Positions 61,748 to 64,000 of a stretch of DNA of 64,000 bases are shown here, one piece after another. Made by a program: the position numbers and the translations under genes. The DNA comes from Flavobacterium sp. Sd200 (GTDB lineage Bacteria > Bacteroidota > Bacteroidia > Flavobacteriales > Flavobacteriaceae): positions 62,001 through 126,000 of the forward strand of contig NZ_WUMN01000003.1 in assembly GCF_009826935.1 (NCBI RefSeq), read 5' to 3'. Positions within the stretch are counted from its first letter, which is position 1. Each line of letters begins with the position of its first letter. The notes beneath the pieces were generated by a model. It did no database searches. It was not told the DNA's origin and saw only the letters and a list, made by a program, of their open reading frames with translations.

Positions 61748-61887
61748 GGCCGTCTGCGTCAAATTTATACAGGACATGCGCTAAGTGTTTTTGCGCCTAT
61801 TAATGCAAGATAATTCTGTCTCAACAGATTAAAATTATATATTTGAAGCTCCGCACCAGCGGAGCTTTTTTTATGAAAAAAATACTG
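61748..61887 (+). repeat. gltA 3'-end duplication, copy 2
   Basis: Direct repeat of 59811-59950 with nine mismatches, clustered in the last codons (five) and in the terminator loop (four). It retains an open frame to the stop TAA but has no upstream coding sequence. The hairpin 61847-61872 can still terminate transcription. Its end overlaps the start of the next gene. Confidence 0.95.
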
Positions 61888-62748
61888 TTCACCTTCTTGC
61901 TAATGGCTTTTGCCAATGCTGTTTTTGCGCAACGCAACGACACTCAGGCGGGGCTCTATAATATAGGTTTAGGCTCTGTTACCGGGGGCATAGGTGCCAT
62001 GATAAATAAAAAGCCGGGCGAAAAACTTGGACGTGTTTTTGTAAAAGGCCTGTGGCAGGGAGCTTTAGGAGGTTATGCTGTTTTTGAAAGCAAACGCCTT
62101 ACAAGGCTCATCTATCAAAAAAACGAACTTGGTTTTTCGTGGCCTTCTAAAATTGTAAATGCAGCAGGGGTGTCTATTATAGAGAATGCTGCGGCAAACC
62201 GCGATTTTTGGGAAAAATGGCACATAAACTATGGTTTTAACCGTTTAGAGATCAGTGTAAAAGATAGCCTTTCTGTACAATATAAATTTATGCCTATAGC
62301 GTTTGCTTATACCGTTGCGTTGGGTGTACAATCTAAAATAGAGTTGGGCAAAACGTTGCAGACGGGGCAGTTTATGTTCTCTGTAAAGCCCGAAGACTGG
62401 CACAGCAATACTATTGTTGCCTTTGCATGCCCGGGTCTAATTGTATATATGAAAGGAGTGAGCGGATTTAATAACGTTATTTCCCACGAAATTATACACC
62501 TTTACCAGCAAAACGATTTTAATGTATTTAACGCCTATTTAAATAAACCGCTGGCATCGCTAAGCAATACTTCTAAGTTTATGAAAGAGCTTAACAGATG
62601 GATATATGTTGACAGCAACCAGCTAATGTTTATGGCTACTTACGAACTGCAAAACACAAACAGGAAGTTTTATTATGATAATTATTTTGAACACGAAGCC
62701 GGGTACTATTCCCGAACTATAGATCCTGATTTGTTATATAATCCGTAA
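61873..62748 (+). CDS. Exported protein with HEXXH motif, family not recognised
   Basis: ATG 61873 is preferred over an in-frame TTG at 61843, which lies inside the repeat. It gives 291 residues starting at the signal peptide MKKILFTFLLMAFANAVFAQ. The mature part is alpha/beta, with a Gly-rich early segment (GLGSVTGGIGAMINKKPGEKL). NNVISHEIIHLYQQND puts HEIIH at residues 205-209, and EHEAGYYSRTIDPD near the C-terminus offers a possible third zinc-ligand Glu. A zinc metallopeptidase is therefore conceivable but is only a motif-level inference. The 5' end lies in the duplicated gltA block. Confidence 0.75.
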   Translation: MKKILFTFLLMAFANAVFAQRNDTQAGLYNIGLGSVTGGIGAMINKKPGEKLGRVFVKGLWQGALGGYAVFESKRLTRLIYQKNELGFSWPSKIVNAAGVSIIENAAANRDFWEKWHINYGFNRLEISVKDSLSVQYKFMPIAFAYTVALGVQSKIELGKTLQTGQFMFSVKPEDWHSNTIVAFACPGLIVYMKGVSGFNNVISHEIIHLYQQNDFNVFNAYLNKPLASLSNTSKFMKELNRWIYVDSNQLMFMATYELQNTNRKFYYDNYFEHEAGYYSRTIDPDLLYNP

Positions 62749-62795
62749 AAGTGCTTCAAATGTGTAATGAAAGCATCTTTTTGAAGGGCTTTTTT

Positions 62796-62803
62796 TATAT
62801 TTG
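62796..62803 (+). promoter_or_regulatory. -7 element of the amidinotransferase promoter
   Basis: TATATTTG, an exact TAnnTTTG match 15 nt before ATG 62819. No -33 box at normal distance. A CTTCAAA/TTTGAAG stem with T-run (62755-62795) lies just upstream and may end the preceding transcript. Confidence 0.5.
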
Positions 62804-62818
62804 TGCAAAATATAAGCC

Positions 62819-63733
62819 ATGTTGCCATTAAATGTAAATAACGAAACATCAAGACTGCGGTCGGTAATATTGGGTACTGCCATAAGCAACGGTCCAACTC
62901 CGGCACTGCATGAGGCTTACGACCCAAAATCGGCAGAGCATATAAAAGCAGGCACCTATCCCGTAGAGGCAGATATGGTAACTGAAATGGCAGCTTTAAA
63001 CGCCGTTTTCGAAAAATATGGTGTTACAGTGTATCGCCCTGAACTTATAGCCGACTATAATCAGATTTTTAGCCGCGATATTGGCTTTGTAATAAACGAT
63101 ACTTTTGTAAAGGCAAACATATTGCCCGACAGAGAGCGCGAACAGGAGGCTATACAATATATTATTGACAGAATAGACCCAGCGAAAGTAGTAACACCAC
63201 CTGAAGAAGTGCATATAGAAGGCGGTGATGTTATTTTGTGGGACGACCATATATTTATTGGCACCTACAAAGGCAGCGATTATAAAGATTATATTACGGC
63301 CCGCACCAATATGGAGGGTGTAAATTTTATTAAAGGGCTGTTTCCTGATAAGATTGTAAAAGAGTTCGACCTTGTAAAATCACGCATAGAAGCCCGTGAT
63401 AATGCCCTGCACCTGGACTGCTGTTTTCAGCCCATAGGAAAAAATAAAGGCGTAATTTATAAGAGCGGATTTAGAGAAGAGGCAGATTATCTGTATCTTG
63501 TAAACCTGTTTGGTATGGAAAACCTTTTTCATATTGATAGGGAAGAGATGTATAACATGACGTCTAACTTTTTTTCGATAGACACGAATGTAGTGGTTAT
63601 AGAAAAAGGCTTTACGCGCCTTAAAGGCTGGCTGCTCGATAACGGATTTACCGTAGAAGAAGTGCCTTATGCCGAAATTGCAAAACAGGAGGGGCTTTTA
63701 CGTTGTTCTACCTTACCTTTGCAAAGGGATTAA
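62819..63733 (+). CDS. Amidinotransferase/dimethylargininase-family enzyme
   Basis: This 304-residue cytosolic protein has the pentein fold of arginine-modifying enzymes. The guanidine-binding Asp/Glu region is SRDIGFVINDTFVKANI. VHIEGGDVILWDDHIFIG carries the EGGD motif, the catalytic His is in NALHLDCCFQPIG, and the nucleophile Cys296 is in LLRCSTLPL at the C-terminus. It would hydrolyse arginine or a methylated derivative, or transfer the amidino group. The reaction cannot be settled from sequence. It precedes a CtlX-like gene by 18 bp, probably one operon. Confidence 0.85.
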   Translation: MLPLNVNNETSRLRSVILGTAISNGPTPALHEAYDPKSAEHIKAGTYPVEADMVTEMAALNAVFEKYGVTVYRPELIADYNQIFSRDIGFVINDTFVKANILPDREREQEAIQYIIDRIDPAKVVTPPEEVHIEGGDVILWDDHIFIGTYKGSDYKDYITARTNMEGVNFIKGLFPDKIVKEFDLVKSRIEARDNALHLDCCFQPIGKNKGVIYKSGFREEADYLYLVNLFGMENLFHIDREEMYNMTSNFFSIDTNVVVIEKGFTRLKGWLLDNGFTVEEVPYAEIAKQEGLLRCSTLPLQRD

Positions 63734-63751
63734 TTATTTTTGAGAGAAAAA

Positions 63752-64000
63752 ATGACACAGATTACCGATACTATACTGATGATTCGCCCTGTTGCTTTCC
63801 GTATGAACGAGCAAACGGCTGTAAATAATTATTACCAAAAGGTGGTAGACAGCCTGCTGCCTGCAACAGTTAATGCCAAAGCACAGGCAGAGTTTGATGC
63901 TTTTGTAGACAAGCTGCGCGCTGTGGGCGTAAAAGTTATTGTGGTAGACGATACGGTAACGCCAGATACCCCTGATTCGGTTTTTCCTAACAACTGGATA
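63752..64000 (+). CDS. ctlX: CtlX-like citrulline/arginine-family hydrolase, 5' part
   Basis: The ATG at 63752 starts an open frame that continues past the window edge. 83 codons are visible (MTQITDTILMIRPVAFRMNEQTA and further, to DSVFPNNWI). The start resembles the CtlX group of pentein-fold enzymes involved in citrulline use. Catalytic residues lie beyond the window. Partner of the preceding amidinotransferase-fold gene. Confidence 0.8.
   Translation, partial: MTQITDTILMIRPVAFRMNEQTAVNNYYQKVVDSLLPATVNAKAQAEFDAFVDKLRAVGVKVIVVDDTVTPDTPDSVFPNNWI

Noticed and set aside
61748..61812. Open frame of the gltA end in copy 2 as part of a second citrate synthase
   Set aside because: Only 21 codons are present, with no start or upstream coding DNA.
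61843..61872. TTG start for the HEXXH protein
   Set aside because: Lies in the duplicated gltA terminator; ATG 61873 starts a normal signal peptide.
1..64000. CRISPR arrays, prophage, insertion sequences, rRNA
   Set aside because: No regular repeat-spacer pattern, transposase, integrase or phage structural gene was seen on either strand.

Overview
The window looks like chromosomal DNA of a Flavobacterium-like member of the Bacteroidota. The evidence is SusC/SusD pairs, T9SS type A C-terminal sorting domains, TonB-dependent receptors, Reg_prop/Y_Y_Y sensor kinases, an AT-rich base composition, few Shine-Dalgarno sequences, and Bacteroidota-type promoters (TTTG/TTG, 19-20 nt, TAnnTTTG) in front of many genes. 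The species cannot be fixed from the sequence alone.

Layout. 1-3.3 kb: odhA-odhB (2-oxoglutarate dehydrogenase E1 and the 5' part of E2). 3.4-6.0 kb: a small outer-membrane barrel protein, an orphan secreted protein enclosed by long inverted repeats, a conserved small protein and a polyprenyl synthetase. 6.2-7.2 kb: a secreted GH43-like enzyme. 7.3-14.3 kb: two TetR regulators and a TolC/MFP/RND efflux operon with candidate operators. 14.6-19.0 kb: a siderophore-type TonB receptor, a DUF4198 protein and a PepSY-TM protein (iron uptake). 19.1-24.1 kb: a T9SS cargo protein, a retropepsin-like protease, TatD, an acyltransferase and AnsA. 24.1 kb: tRNA-Ser(GGA), followed by two secreted hydrolases that may be accessory. 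27.6-36.9 kb: an LRR protein, a small membrane peptide and a 2707-residue secreted protein that joins a PhoD-like and a PhoX-like phosphatase through LamG repeats. 37.5-41.4 kb: two tandem di-heme peroxidases with an imelysin-like N-terminal part. 41.4-55.3 kb: an arabinan-type polysaccharide utilization locus. It has a sensor kinase and an AraC-type response regulator (an HTCS split into two proteins), divergent susC and susD, a GH43 arabinanase, an IPT/TIG surface protein and a GH127 beta-L-arabinofuranosidase. 55.4-59.9 kb: a patatin-barrel protein, a CinA-type amidase and citrate synthase. 59.8-61.9 kb: a hydrolase gene between two 140-bp direct copies of the citrate synthase 3' end. 61.9-64 kb: a HEXXH-containing exported protein and two amidinotransferase-fold enzymes, the second (CtlX-like) cut by the window edge.

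How it fits together. Core metabolism (OGDH, citrate synthase, isoprenoids, asparagine and citrulline/arginine breakdown) is interleaved with nutrient-scavenging modules for iron, phosphate and plant arabinan. The least ordinary items are the PhoD-LamG-PhoX megaprotein, the gltA 3'-end duplication around a foreign-looking hydrolase, the inverted-repeat cassette at 4 kb, and a 21-bp-phased direct repeat in front of susC that could be the operator of the split HTCS. No CRISPR array, prophage, transposase or rRNA was seen.
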